From the NCBI GenBank assembly GCA_023422775.1, contig JAFAGM010000005.1:1-64000 (forward strand): a stretch of 64,000 nt of DNA, read 5' to 3'. Each line of letters begins with the position of its first letter. The stretch's first letter is position 1. Made by a program: the position numbers and the translations under genes. The stretch is from Pseudomonadota bacterium. GTDB taxonomy: Bacteria > Pseudomonadota > Alphaproteobacteria > Rhizobiales > Xanthobacteraceae. Under the pieces are notes generated by a model. The model was given only the letters and a program-made list of their open reading frames with translations, did no database searches and was not told the DNA's origin. Shown one piece after another: positions 52,005 through 61,768 of the stretch.

Positions 52005-52628
52005 TTATGACTGGTACTTCACCGTGCAGCCATAAGCGCGCGTCGCAGGGTTGGACACGGGCTTGCCGGCCTTCAATTCGACCAACGCCTCATCGACGAA
52101 GTTCTTCGCACCCTTGATGTCGTCGGTACGCGTCGTCGGCTTGTCGTCGATACCGCCGGCATAAGCGAGCGTGCCGTCCGGCTTGATGATGTACATATGC
52201 GGCGTAACGGTCGCGCCGTACGCCTTCGCAACCTGTTGCCTGGGATCGAGCAACACCGCAGTCGGCGTCGCCTTGCGATCAGCCGTCAGCGAATTGGCGC
52301 GCGTGGCATCCGCGAAGCCCTGCTCGCCCGGCGGCGACGAAATCACGGACAGCCAGACGACGCCCTGGTCGGTCCATTTCTTCTGCAATGCCTGCATATT
52401 TCCGCTGCCGTAATGCTTGCGGACGTAGGGGCACCCGTCATTGGTCCACTCAAGCACGATCGTCTTGCCGCGATAGTCGTTGAGATTGACCGTCTTGCCT
52501 TCGCTGTTCACGGTCGAGAACGCCGGAGCCGGCGTGCCGACTTTCATCTCGGCGTATGACGGCCCGACGGCCACAAGGACAATGGCGGCGGAGGTGGCGA
52601 GCATCGTCGCAAACGTGCGTCTATTCAT
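52005..52628 (-). CDS. Periplasmic thioredoxin-fold / redoxin protein
   Basis: 207 residues: signal peptide MNRRTFATMLATSAAIVLVA with cleavage near SYA-EM, then an AhpC/TSA-like fold (VGTPAPAFSTVNSEGKTVNL). The active-site segment is EWTNDGCPYVRKHY, with one Cys where TlpA/ResA have CxxC. A second Cys is near the C-terminus (YGCTVKYQS). Follows dsbD in the same direction by 30 bases, so may be its redox partner. Confidence 0.82.
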   Translation of the reverse strand: MNRRTFATMLATSAAIVLVAVGPSYAEMKVGTPAPAFSTVNSEGKTVNLNDYRGKTIVLEWTNDGCPYVRKHYGSGNMQALQKKWTDQGVVWLSVISSPPGEQGFADATRANSLTADRKATPTAVLLDPRQQVAKAYGATVTPHMYIIKPDGTLAYAGGIDDKPTTRTDDIKGAKNFVDEALVELKAGKPVSNPATRAYGCTVKYQS

Positions 52629-52658
52629 GTCTGTCTCCAGTTCGAGGGCACTGCGGCT

Positions 52659-54743
52659 TCAGATTTTCTCGAGCGCTTCCAGCACGAGTGATTGCGTCAG
52701 TATCTGCGGCAACAACACAGGCTCGCTGTTACCATGGTATAGCACATACAGCGGCACGCCACTGCGGCCGAATTTCGCAAGCAGGCGCGTGATCTCCGGA
52801 TTCCGGTTGGTCCAGTCGCCCTTCAGATATGTGATGCGCTTGCTGGCAAAGGCCTCGCGCACAGCACCTGTCGACAGGGCGGTCCGTTCGTTGACGAGGC
52901 AGGTAATGCACCATGCGGCCGTCATGTTGACGAAGACCGGCTCTCCCGAGGCGAGAAGCACATTGAGCCTCTGATCGCTGAACGCCTCGGCACCGGCACT
53001 GGAGGAGACCTCTACGTTCGCTTCGGTCGGTCCGTTCTGGCCAATGACAACGGCCAGGGCAATTGCGCCGATAACCGCCCCGGCGGCGACGCCTTGAAAG
53101 GAGCGCCCCCAAACATTGCCTGGCTCTTGTGACAGATTATAGGCCCATGCGCCGAATGCGATCAGCACGAGACCGGCCAGTGCGGCAAGCAGGCCCGTCG
53201 CGCCGACCTGGAAACTGAGAACCCAGATCAGCCAGGCCACCGTTGCGTAGAGCGGAAACGCAAGCAACTGCTTCAGTGTTTCCATCCAGCGTCCCGGCCG
53301 CGGCAGCAGCCGCTGCAAACCCGGCACGAAGGCAAGGATCAGGAACGGCAACGCCAGCCCAAGCCCGAGCGCGAGAAAAACCGCAAGCCCTACGACAAAC
53401 GGCTGAGTCAACGCAAAGCCGATTGACGCGCCCATGAACGGCGCCGTGCAAGGTGTAGCCACGACGGTTGCCAGTGCGCCGGCGAGAAAGGACCCGGACA
53501 GTCCTCCCTGCTGCAGCAGACGGTTGCCGCCGACACGCGTCAGCGACGCGCCGATGGTCAGAATACCGGACAGGCTCAATCCCAGAGCGAACAGGATGAA
53601 CGCCAGGCTCGCGACCATGAGCGGCGACTGCAACTGAAAGCCCCAGCCGATCTCTGCCCCGCCGGCGCGCAGCCCGTGGAGGACGCCAGCCAGTATGGTG
53701 AAGCAGGCAAGGACTCCCAGCGCATACGCCATGCCGTGCAAACGAACGCGACGTGGCGTCTCAGCCCGGTGCTCCGTGAGATGCAGGATCTTGATCGAAA
53801 GCACCGGAAAGACGCAGGGCATGAGGTTGAGGATGACGCCCGCGATCAACGCGGAGATCACGGCATAGAGGAGCGTCATGCCCTCCCCCGCCGTCGACCC
53901 GGCCGATGGCATTGCCTCGATTGCGAAAGCATGCGAGGCGACTGTTCCGCCGACATCCTCCTCCAACGCCAGAACACCATCGATGCGCTGCGGAATTGAT
54001 TTCGCAATCTGGCTACGCTCGATGGAGATTTGCGTAGCCTGCCCATCCGTTCGCAAGGCCTGCTGGGCAGCGTTGTCGATCAGCGTGTTGTCATACGGAA
54101 AGAACCGCGCTGCGCGGATGGCATCGCCTTGCACGCCTTCACGCAGCAACAAGGTAATTGCCTTTGCATCGGTGCTGAATGACGCTTTCCACGGCGATGG
54201 CTGTGGCAGCCTGCTGCGCGCCGCCTCGAAGATGGCATTGGTCGGCGACGAGGCGGTCCGTCCGGACACAGGAAGCGAGAGGGAGACCGATTCCTCGCCG
54301 GGAATGCAGATTTTTTCGCAGACGAGATAGGCGACATCGGCAACAAGACTGGCTGTCGTGCCGGACCTCACATCGCGCGGCGGCGTGATGCGTGCAAGCA
54401 GGATCGTTTCGTCCTCGTAGCCGAAACTCGCGACCGGACCGACCCGGATCAGCGACGGTGCCGGCCATTCAAGGTCGCCGGCCACGAAGCCTGGCGGCAA
54501 TTTCCATGACACCTGCGTCGGCTCGCCGGAATCTCCGGGATTTCGCCAGTACGTGTGCCAGTGCTCCTTCATCGACAGCTTGATGCCGACGGTAAAGGGC
54601 TCGCCCGGTGCAATCGATGCGGGCTCGGCAAGCAGTTCTACCTTCACCAGGCCTGCGGCGTCTTGCGCCGGCGCGGATGAGGGCGCGAAGGCGGACACGC
54701 ACAGGATCAGGATCAGGGCGAGGTGAAGACGACGTAAGAGCAT
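52659..54743 (-). CDS. dsbD: DsbD/ScsB-type thiol:disulfide interchange protein
   Basis: 694 residues: signal peptide; N-terminal periplasmic domain with VCEKICIPGEESVSL (two cysteines, ScsB-like); eight-helix membrane domain with the redox cysteines in NLMPCVFPVLSIK and VVATPCTAPFMG; C-terminal thioredoxin domain with TAAWCITCLVNE (CxxC). Passes electrons from cytoplasmic thioredoxin to the periplasm. ATG 54743 places the signal peptide at the N-terminus. Confidence 0.9.
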   Translation of the reverse strand: MLLRRLHLALILILCVSAFAPSSAPAQDAAGLVKVELLAEPASIAPGEPFTVGIKLSMKEHWHTYWRNPGDSGEPTQVSWKLPPGFVAGDLEWPAPSLIRVGPVASFGYEDETILLARITPPRDVRSGTTASLVADVAYLVCEKICIPGEESVSLSLPVSGRTASSPTNAIFEAARSRLPQPSPWKASFSTDAKAITLLLREGVQGDAIRAARFFPYDNTLIDNAAQQALRTDGQATQISIERSQIAKSIPQRIDGVLALEEDVGGTVASHAFAIEAMPSAGSTAGEGMTLLYAVISALIAGVILNLMPCVFPVLSIKILHLTEHRAETPRRVRLHGMAYALGVLACFTILAGVLHGLRAGGAEIGWGFQLQSPLMVASLAFILFALGLSLSGILTIGASLTRVGGNRLLQQGGLSGSFLAGALATVVATPCTAPFMGASIGFALTQPFVVGLAVFLALGLGLALPFLILAFVPGLQRLLPRPGRWMETLKQLLAFPLYATVAWLIWVLSFQVGATGLLAALAGLVLIAFGAWAYNLSQEPGNVWGRSFQGVAAGAVIGAIALAVVIGQNGPTEANVEVSSSAGAEAFSDQRLNVLLASGEPVFVNMTAAWCITCLVNERTALSTGAVREAFASKRITYLKGDWTNRNPEITRLLAKFGRSGVPLYVLYHGNSEPVLLPQILTQSLVLEALEKI

Positions 54744-54835
54744 GAGCTTCAACGTAGCACCTGCCGACGACGAACCAGTCGATGCGGCGATCTTCCACTT
54801 CACAAGCGCGTGAAAAAAGTTGGGACCATTCGTCG

Positions 54836-55315
54836 CTACGAGGCCGCCGCGCCGACAACCGGCTTCCGCGCCGGCGGAGTCCAGCGATAGGCGGCGCCGA
54901 ACCTGTTCCAGACATTGATCGCGGCAATCGCGGAAGTGAGATAGGCAAGCTCCTTCTCTGAAAATTCGCGGCTCGCCTCTGCATACACTTCATCGCTGAC
55001 GCCGCCGGCGATCATGGTCAGCGCTTCCGTCCATGCCAGCGCCGCCCGTTCGCGCTGCGAGAACTGCGGCGCCTCGCGCCAGACCACCACGAGGTTGATC
55101 TTGTCCGTGGGCACGCCGAGCTTTTCGCTCTCCATGATGTGATACTGCACGCAGAAGGCGCAGCCGTTGATCTGCGAAGCGCGAAGCTTGATCAGTTCAA
55201 GCATCTGCTTGTCCATGCCGGCCTGGGCTGCGACCTGGCCGAGCGCCCGCACGGCGCTGTAGGCGTCCGGTGTCAGCGACATGAAATCCTTGTACTCGCT
55301 ACGAGCGTGCGTCAT
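54836..55315 (-). CDS. Carboxymuconolactone decarboxylase / AhpD-like protein
   Basis: 159 residues. The AhpD active-site motif is complete in NGCAFCVQYH (CxxCxxxH), preceded by LELIKLRASQI. Such proteins act as alkylhydroperoxidases. It precedes the dsbD gene in the same direction, consistent with a thiol-redox theme. Confidence 0.88.
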   Translation of the reverse strand: MTHARSEYKDFMSLTPDAYSAVRALGQVAAQAGMDKQMLELIKLRASQINGCAFCVQYHIMESEKLGVPTDKINLVVVWREAPQFSQRERAALAWTEALTMIAGGVSDEVYAEASREFSEKELAYLTSAIAAINVWNRFGAAYRWTPPARKPVVGAAAS

Positions 55316-55482
55316 TTTCCAGCCCCTTGTTCTCGGTTCTCCCGATCATTACAGGAACCCCGCGCAACTCGTCTATGGCCGGGGCGAGCCAAGTGAAATC
55401 GCGGCAAGATTGTCGGCAAAATTGCGGTTCCCGCGGCGTCATGGCTTTTGGCGCTGGCCCGCTGGACGGCTAGAATGCCGGC

Positions 55483-56715
55483 ATGAAACAGCCCGATTCC
55501 AGGATTGCCCCGACCCGCCGCGCGCTGCTGCAGGCCAGCATCGGCGCCGGCGCCCTGCTCGCCACGCCCCTCTCGGCGTTTGCCGCCCCTCCCGGCTTCG
55601 ACCAGTGGCGCGACCATTTTCGCGCGCGCGCGCTCGCCAAGGGCATTTCGGAGGCGACCTGGGCGCGGGTGATGGGCCGCATCGAGCCCGACATGAGCGT
55701 GTTCCGGAAGATGCAGAAGCAGCCGGAATTTCACGAACAGGTCTGGCAGTACATCAATCGCCGCGTCTCGGACTGGCGCATCATCAACGGCCGCGAGGCC
55801 CTGAAGAAGAACGAGGCGCTGTTCGCCCGGATCGAGCGGGATTTCGGCGTCGAGCGGGGCACGCTGCTGGCGCTGTGGGGCGTCGAGTCCGCCTATGGCG
55901 ATCCGCTGGTGCAGCAGAATCACATGCGTCCGGTTTTTCCGGCGCTCGCCGCACTCGCCTGGAACGAGCCGCGCCGCCGCACCTATTGGGAAACCGAACT
56001 CATCAATGCGCTCAAGATCGTCGACCGGGGCTGGAGCACGCCGGAAGAAATGCGCGGCTCCTGGGCCGGTGCGATGGGGCATACGCAGTGGATGCCCGAA
56101 GTCTGGCTCAACGTCGGCATGGATTACGACAAGGATGGCCGCGTCTCGCCGTTCGGCAGGCCCGACGACGCGCTCGGCTCCAGCGCGCGCTATCTGCTCA
56201 ACCGCGGCAAGTACCATCGTGGCGAACACTGGGGCTATGAGGTCAACGCGTCAGGCGCGGCCACGGGCGGCAGCCGGACCTATGCGGCGTGGACAAGCGC
56301 CGGCGTGACCCGCGCCGACGGCAAGCCGTTTCCGCAGCCGAATGCGTCGTCGCAAATGTGGGTGCCGGTCGCCGGCGGCCCGGCGTTCCTGCTGGGGCCG
56401 AACTTCTATTCGGTGAAGAGCTACAATCCGTCGATGAACTACGCGCTGGCGATCTGCCATCTCGGCGACCGCATTCTTGGCGGGCCGCCGTTCATCCGCC
56501 CCTTCCCCGGCTCCGAGCGCGCGCTGACGCTCGCCGAAGTGCAGGAGGTGCAGACGCGGCTGACCAAGGCCGGCTTCGACACCGGCGGCACCGACGGCCG
56601 CGTCGGCAACGACACCATGAAGGCGGTGAAGGATTACCAGACCAGGATGGGGCTGTTGCCCGCCGATGGTTACGGCGGGCTGAAGGTGCTGGCGCGGTTG
56701 AGGCAGGGCGGGTAG
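55483..56715 (+). CDS. Lytic murein transglycosylase, MltB family
   Basis: 410 residues. Twin-arginine-like leader (TRRALLQASIGAGALLATPL), SLT-type catalytic domain with the acid Glu in LWGVESAYGDPLVQ and AGAMGHTQWMPEVW, and a C-terminal peptidoglycan-binding domain (LTLAEVQEVQTRLTKAGFDT). Cleaves glycan strands to 1,6-anhydromuropeptides. Confidence 0.92.
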   Translation: MKQPDSRIAPTRRALLQASIGAGALLATPLSAFAAPPGFDQWRDHFRARALAKGISEATWARVMGRIEPDMSVFRKMQKQPEFHEQVWQYINRRVSDWRIINGREALKKNEALFARIERDFGVERGTLLALWGVESAYGDPLVQQNHMRPVFPALAALAWNEPRRRTYWETELINALKIVDRGWSTPEEMRGSWAGAMGHTQWMPEVWLNVGMDYDKDGRVSPFGRPDDALGSSARYLLNRGKYHRGEHWGYEVNASGAATGGSRTYAAWTSAGVTRADGKPFPQPNASSQMWVPVAGGPAFLLGPNFYSVKSYNPSMNYALAICHLGDRILGGPPFIRPFPGSERALTLAEVQEVQTRLTKAGFDTGGTDGRVGNDTMKAVKDYQTRMGLLPADGYGGLKVLARLRQGG

Positions 56716-56726
56716 TTCGCCACTGC

Positions 56727-56843
56727 CGTCATTGCGAGCGAAGCGAAGCAATCCATGGCGCGGCATAACGGATGGTTGGATTGCTTCATAGTTTCATCCA
56801 ATGCGCGTCGGCCCCTTACGGCCGGTCGGAACTCGCAATGACG
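56727..56843. repeat. REP-type palindromic element
   Basis: Ends are a perfect 12-bp inverted repeat, cgtcattgcgag and ctcgcaatgacg, with inner gcgaagcaatcca and tggattgcttc complementary to one another. It fills the space between the transglycosylase and SDR genes. Confidence 0.75.
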
Positions 56844-56853
56844 CGAAAACGTC

Positions 56854-57663
56854 TTACCCAGGCCGCACCACTCCGCCCGCATTCATGCCGCCATCGATGA
56901 TGAGCTCGGTCCCCGTCACATAACGCGACGCGTCGGACGCCAGATACAGCACGCCCTGCGCGATCTCCTCCGCATGCCCCGCACGGCCGAGCGGCGTCGC
57001 CAATTTGGCGCGCTCCTCGGGATCGATCGGCGCGTTTTGTCCGGCCCCCGTCGCTCCCGTCGGGATCTTGCCCCAGATCGGCGTGTCGATGATGCCCGGA
57101 TGCACCGAGTTGACGCGGATGCCGTCGCCGAAGGTGGCGCATTCCATCGCAATCGCTTTGGCAAACAGCCGCACGCCGCCCTTGGTCGCGCAATAGCCGG
57201 ACAGGCTGGCTGAACCGCGCAGGCCCGCCAGCGACGACATCATGATGACGGAGCCGCCGCCGGTCTTGCGCATCGCCGGCAGGCCATGCTTCACCGACAA
57301 AAACACGCCGTCGAGATTGATCGCGGTCTGCCGCCGCCAGTCCGCCAGCGTCATCTGGGTGATCGACGGCACGGCGATGCCGATGCCGGCGTTCGAGACC
57401 AGCACGTCGAGCTTGCCATAGCGCTTCATGATATCGGCCACGACCTCGATCCAGCGCTCCTCACTGGTGACGTCGTGATGCCAGAAGCTGGCCTCGCCGC
57501 CCGCCTTCTTGATCCGCGCGACGACTTCAGGTCCCTTCAAATCGTCGACATCGGTGACTGCGACCGAAGCGCCCTCGCGCGCCAGCAACTCGCAAATTGC
57601 CTCGCCGATGCCGGACGCACCACCCGTCACCAACGCGACCTTGCCCTGAACCTGCCCTGTCAT
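56854..57663 (-). CDS. SDR family NAD(P)-dependent oxidoreductase
   Basis: 269 residues, classical short-chain dehydrogenase: cofactor motif VTGGASGIGEAI, NAGI, catalytic Ser in MMSSLAG, Tyr and Lys in SGYCATKGG, and the C-terminal VTGTELIIDGGM. Cofactor is likely NAD, judged from the Asp in AVTDVDD. Substrate unknown. Confidence 0.9.
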   Translation of the reverse strand: MTGQVQGKVALVTGGASGIGEAICELLAREGASVAVTDVDDLKGPEVVARIKKAGGEASFWHHDVTSEERWIEVVADIMKRYGKLDVLVSNAGIGIAVPSITQMTLADWRRQTAINLDGVFLSVKHGLPAMRKTGGGSVIMMSSLAGLRGSASLSGYCATKGGVRLFAKAIAMECATFGDGIRVNSVHPGIIDTPIWGKIPTGATGAGQNAPIDPEERAKLATPLGRAGHAEEIAQGVLYLASDASRYVTGTELIIDGGMNAGGVVRPG

Positions 57664-57698
57664 TTTCTTCTCCCGTTTTGTTGTTCTTGCTTGTCGGA

Positions 57699-59540
57699 TT
57701 ATCTTATCACGGCCGGTCCCGGATCCGGTAGCGCGACGTCGACCACGCGAAGTTGCACGCGCTCCGCCCCCTGAAACCGATCGACCGCGAGCGAACCCGC
57801 GACATGCAGCCGCTGGCCGCGGTTTTGCGTCAGCGCCTCGCCAAGCTTCTGTCCGACCGAGCGGAACGCAATGCCGTTGACGATGGCACCGTCGCCGGAC
57901 TTGAGCCGGACGCGCAGATGCGCCTGGCCGACTTCATCGGCATAGACGAGCTGATGCGCCGGCAGCGCGATCACCGGCTCCGGGTTGGCGGCGCCGAACG
58001 GCCCGGCGCGGTTGAGCGTGTTGGCGAACTCCACGGTGACGCTGCGCGCGCTGACGGCGCCGTCGACGAACAATTCGTTCTCGTGGCGGGAATTGGCGAC
58101 GTCCTCGGCGAGCGCGCTCTCCATGAAGGCGCGAAACTCCGCGAGCTTCTCCTTGCGCAGCGTGACGCCGGCCGCCATGGCGTGGCCGCCGCCCTTCATC
58201 AATATCCGCTCCTTCACCGCCTGCCGCACCGCCTTGCCGAGATCGACGCCCGAGATCGAGCGGCCCGAGCCGGTCCCGATGCCGCCCGGCTCCAGCGCAA
58301 CGGCGAAGGCGGGGCGGGCGAATTTCTCCTTCAGCCTGGAGGCAACGAGCCCGACGATGCCGGGATGCCAGCCTTCCGCGGCAGTCACGATCACGGCGCC
58401 CTTATCTTCGAGCCCGAGCGAAGCCAGCGCCTCGGCTTCGGCCTGCGCCTCCGCTGCCTGCTCGATGACGCGGCGCTCGCTGTTGAGCCGGTCGAGCTCG
58501 GCCGCGATCCGCGCCGCTTCCGAGACGTCGCCCTCCAGCAGCAGCCGCACGCCGAGATCGGCGCGCCCGATGCGGCCGCCGGCATTGATGCGCGGCCCCA
58601 GCATGAAGCCAAGATGCCAGGCTTCAGGCGGGCCGTTCAGCCGCGAGACATCCATCAGCGCGGTGTGCCCGACATGGTCGCGGCGGCGCATCGCGATCAG
58701 GCCCTTGGCGACGAAGGCGCGGTTGAGCCCGGTCAGGGGCGCGACATCGGCCACGGTGCCGAGCGCCACATGATGCAACATGCCGAGCAGGTCCGGCTCC
58801 GGCCGTTCGGCGGTCCAGAAGCCGCGGCCACGCAACTCGCGGTTCACCGCGACCAACGTGATCAGCACCAGGCCGACGGCGGCAAGATGGCCGAGGCCGG
58901 AGAGATCGTCGGCGCGGTTCGGGTTGACCAGCGCGTCGACCTCGGGGAGTTCATCGCCGGTCTGGTGGTGGTCGATCACGACCACGGACATGCCGAGCTT
59001 GCGCGCCTCCGCCAGCGGCTCGAGGCTGGTGGTGCCGCAATCGACGGTGACGAGCAGCGTCGCGCCCCTGGCCGCGAGACCGCGCACCGCCTCGACATTG
59101 GGCCCGTAGCCTTCGAAGATGCGGTCGGGGATGTGGATCAGCGGGTCGAGCCCGCAATGGCGCAAATGCCAGGCGAGCAGTGCCGACGAGGTCGCGCCGT
59201 CGACGTCGTAATCGCCGAAGATCGCGACCTTCTCGCCGCGCGCGGCCGCATTGGCGATGCGCTTGGCCGCCGTCTCCATCTGCGTCACGGTGTGGGGATC
59301 GGGCATCAGCTTGCGGATGGTCGGATCGAGGAAATCCCCGACCTCGTCGATCCCGACGTCGCGTCCCGCCAGCACCCGCGCCAGCATCTCCGGTAACTGG
59401 TAGCGCTGCGTGATCGCCAGCGCCCGCGCCGCCCCTCGCGCATCGAGCCGGTCGCGCCACAATTTGCCGGTCGCCGAACGCGATACGCCGAGAAACGCTT
59501 GCGGCAGTTCAACGGGGAACGCGGATGCAGGAAGCGTCAT
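57699..59540 (-). CDS. recJ: Single-stranded-DNA-specific exonuclease RecJ
   Basis: 613 residues. DHH phosphoesterase motifs AIFGDYDVDGATSSALL, VIDHHQTGDELP and GTVADVAPL, and the DHHA1 motif MKGGGHAMAAGVT. 5'-3' exonuclease of RecF-pathway recombination and mismatch repair. ATG 59540 has GAAGG upstream. hom, glpX and recJ are commonly neighbours in alphaproteobacteria. Confidence 0.95.
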   Translation of the reverse strand: MTLPASAFPVELPQAFLGVSRSATGKLWRDRLDARGAARALAITQRYQLPEMLARVLAGRDVGIDEVGDFLDPTIRKLMPDPHTVTQMETAAKRIANAAARGEKVAIFGDYDVDGATSSALLAWHLRHCGLDPLIHIPDRIFEGYGPNVEAVRGLAARGATLLVTVDCGTTSLEPLAEARKLGMSVVVIDHHQTGDELPEVDALVNPNRADDLSGLGHLAAVGLVLITLVAVNRELRGRGFWTAERPEPDLLGMLHHVALGTVADVAPLTGLNRAFVAKGLIAMRRRDHVGHTALMDVSRLNGPPEAWHLGFMLGPRINAGGRIGRADLGVRLLLEGDVSEAARIAAELDRLNSERRVIEQAAEAQAEAEALASLGLEDKGAVIVTAAEGWHPGIVGLVASRLKEKFARPAFAVALEPGGIGTGSGRSISGVDLGKAVRQAVKERILMKGGGHAMAAGVTLRKEKLAEFRAFMESALAEDVANSRHENELFVDGAVSARSVTVEFANTLNRAGPFGAANPEPVIALPAHQLVYADEVGQAHLRVRLKSGDGAIVNGIAFRSVGQKLGEALTQNRGQRLHVAGSLAVDRFQGAERVQLRVVDVALPDPGPAVIR

Positions 59541-59821
59541 GATGCCTTCGAGAAATAGTGACAAAGCCGCCGGTCGGCAAACCAGGGCGCGGTTCGCTGC
59601 GGCAAGGCCGGAACGACCCCGGCCATACCGGCGTTGACCCTATGCCGACAAAACCGACTTGCACAAAGAAGATGCAACTTGTCCCCGCAATACTCCCCGC
59701 CGGACAGGGAAATTAAACCAATCGTTAGCCATGATCCGCGACAAAGGTACCAACATGCTCTCGTTGAGTCCCGTCGATCCACAGAAGGTCGGCAATTGCA
59801 CAAAGACTGAGGAATTTCCGC

Positions 59822-60913
59822 ATGTCCGCCGCGCTCGACCGATTTCGAACTGCAACGATCGCCAAACCGAGTGCAGCGAGTACCGAGGATGATACCGACG
59901 TCTCCACGCTGATCGCGAAATTGACCGCCGAGGTCAACCAGGTCGCCTGCGAGAAGACCAAGTCGATCCAGAAGATCACCAACCAGATGAAGATGCTGGC
60001 GCTGAACGCGCTGATCGAGAGTTCGCGCGCCGGCGCGCAGGGCGCGGGCTTTGCCGTGGTGGCGCAGGAAGTGCGCAACGTCGGCCAGCAGGTCGAAACC
60101 ATCGCCCGCGAGCTCGAGAGCCAGCTCACCAACCGCACCGGCAACCTGATGACTTCGATCGCGCAGATGGCCGACCGCTCGCGCGGCGAACGGATGACGG
60201 ACCTGTCGCTCAACGCCATCGAACTGATCGACCGCAACCTCTATGAACGGACCTGCGACGTGCGCTGGTGGGCGACCGACTCCGCCGTCGTCGATTGCGC
60301 GGCGACGCCGGATGCCGCCGCGGTAGCCCATGTGTCGGAGCGGCTCGCGGTCATCCTCGGCGCCTACACGGTCTACCTCGATCTCTGGCTCTGCGATCTC
60401 AACGGCAACGTCGTGGCCAATGGCCGGGCGGACCGCTTCAACGTCGTCGGCCAGAATGTCGCGTCGACCAAATGGTTTCGCGCTGCCCGCGACCTGCGTT
60501 CCGGCGACGACTACACCGCCGCCGATGTCGAATCCCAGCCATTGCTCGGCCACGCCCAGGTCGCGACCTATTGCGCCAGCGTTCGCGCCGGCGGCAAGGC
60601 GAACGGCAAGGCAACCGGCGTACTCGCCATCCATTTCGACTGGGAGCCACAGGCCCGCGCCATCGTGCAGGGCGTGCGCGTCGGCGCGGCCGACAAGGCG
60701 CGCGTGTTGCTGGTCGATTCCAATTTCCGCGTGATCGCGGCGTCCGACGGCCAGGGCCTGCTCACCGAACGCATCTCGCTGCAACTCGAAGGCAAACGCT
60801 CCGGCTTCTATCAGGATCGCTCCGGCGTCATGACCGCGTTCCACGCCACGCCGGGTTACGAGACCTACAAGGGGCTTGGCTGGTACGGCGTGATCCAGGC
60901 GGGCGCGTCGTAA
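59822..60913 (+). CDS. Soluble chemotaxis-type protein with N-terminal MCP hairpin tip and C-terminal Cache-like domain
   Basis: 363 residues, no membrane segment. Residues about 51-90 contain the methyl-accepting signalling tip: KITNQMKMLALNALIESSRA then GAQGAGFAVVAQEVRNVG. Residues about 130-360 look like a Cache sensor (LDLWLCDLNGNVVANGRADR, then WFRAARDLRSGDDYTAADVE). In ordinary receptors the sensor is N-terminal and membrane-bound; here the order is reversed and the adaptation helices are very short. It might be a cytoplasmic sensor or a CheW/CheA ligand. Confidence 0.75.
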   Translation: MSAALDRFRTATIAKPSAASTEDDTDVSTLIAKLTAEVNQVACEKTKSIQKITNQMKMLALNALIESSRAGAQGAGFAVVAQEVRNVGQQVETIARELESQLTNRTGNLMTSIAQMADRSRGERMTDLSLNAIELIDRNLYERTCDVRWWATDSAVVDCAATPDAAAVAHVSERLAVILGAYTVYLDLWLCDLNGNVVANGRADRFNVVGQNVASTKWFRAARDLRSGDDYTAADVESQPLLGHAQVATYCASVRAGGKANGKATGVLAIHFDWEPQARAIVQGVRVGAADKARVLLVDSNFRVIAASDGQGLLTERISLQLEGKRSGFYQDRSGVMTAFHATPGYETYKGLGWYGVIQAGAS

Positions 60914-60922
60914 CCGCGTAGC

Positions 60923-61000
60923 AGGATGGGTAGAGCGCAGCGAAACCCATCATTCGTCCGCGCTGGGATTTGATGGGTTTCGCTGCGCTCTATCCATCCT
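60923..61000. repeat. Long inverted repeat, REP-type
   Basis: 30-bp arms (60923-60952 and 60971-61000) differ at one position and are separated by 18 bases. The aggatgggtagagcgcagcg type of repeat is frequent in Bradyrhizobium-like genomes. It lies between convergent genes and may also act as a bidirectional terminator. Confidence 0.8.
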
Positions 61001-61006
61001 ACAAAT

Positions 61007-61726
61007 CTAGCACCCCAGCCCGTCAGCGATGCCGCCAAAATCCCTGGCGACGATGTCCCAATCGCCAGTGGCCTCGAAATCGTATTTCTGGTGCGGGCCG
61101 TATTCGGTCGGCCGCGCGACGAAGGCGGTCTTCAGGCCATTCTGCTGCGCGGCCTTCAGGTCGTTGTTGTGGGCGGCGACCATCATCACCTGCTCCGGCG
61201 GCAGACACAGCAGCTTCGCCGCGCCAAGATAGGTTTCGGGATCGGGCTTGTAGTGCTCGAACAATTCCGCCGACATGACCAGATCCCACGGCAGGCCGGC
61301 GAACTTGGCCATGTTGGTCAGCAGCGCGACGTTGCCGTTGGAGAGCGGCGAGATGATGTATTTCTTCTTCAGCCGCGTCAGGCCGACGACGCTGTCGGGC
61401 CACGGGTGCAGGCGGTGCCAGCCCAGCGTGAGATAGTGCAGATCGGCTTCGCTCAGCCCCTTGATTCCGAAATCGGCGACAAGTTTTTCCAGCGAGCGCC
61501 GGTGCAGCGTATCCAGGATCTGATAGCCGCGCTCGGGATGCTTGCGCACCTCGTCCATCGAGGCAGCATAGACCGCGCGCCAGCCGTCGACCAGCGCGGT
61601 CCAGTCGGCCTTGATGCCCGAGGTCTCCGACCACCTGGTGAAATCGTTGATGAGGCTGGTGCGCCAGTCGACGACGGTACCGAACACGTCGAACACCAGC
61701 GCCTTTACGGCGGATAGATCGGACAT
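61007..61726 (-). CDS. Haloacid dehalogenase type II (HAD superfamily)
   Basis: 239 residues. Nucleophile Asp in KALVFDVFGTVVDWR, Ser/Asn in IISPLSNGN, Lys in FEHYKPDPETYLGAA and the acidic motif MVAAHNNDLKAA; the last Asp is where L-2-haloacid dehalogenases have it. ATG 61726 has AGGG upstream. May hydrolyse L-2-haloalkanoates or a phosphate ester. Confidence 0.87.
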   Translation of the reverse strand: MSDLSAVKALVFDVFGTVVDWRTSLINDFTRWSETSGIKADWTALVDGWRAVYAASMDEVRKHPERGYQILDTLHRRSLEKLVADFGIKGLSEADLHYLTLGWHRLHPWPDSVVGLTRLKKKYIISPLSNGNVALLTNMAKFAGLPWDLVMSAELFEHYKPDPETYLGAAKLLCLPPEQVMMVAAHNNDLKAAQQNGLKTAFVARPTEYGPHQKYDFEATGDWDIVARDFGGIADGLGC

Positions 61727-61768
61727 TGCGAGCCCTCCCCTGCTTTTCTTTTTGTTGTTATTGACGCC

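Noticed and set aside
57753..59396. 547-codon frame antisense to recJ
   Set aside because: Low-complexity Arg/Ala/Asp/His translation with no motif; recJ on the other strand is complete.
59711..59735. CtrA-like site (TTAA-N8-TTAG) before the chemotaxis-type gene
   Set aside because: The spacing is 8 instead of 7 and the second half is imperfect.
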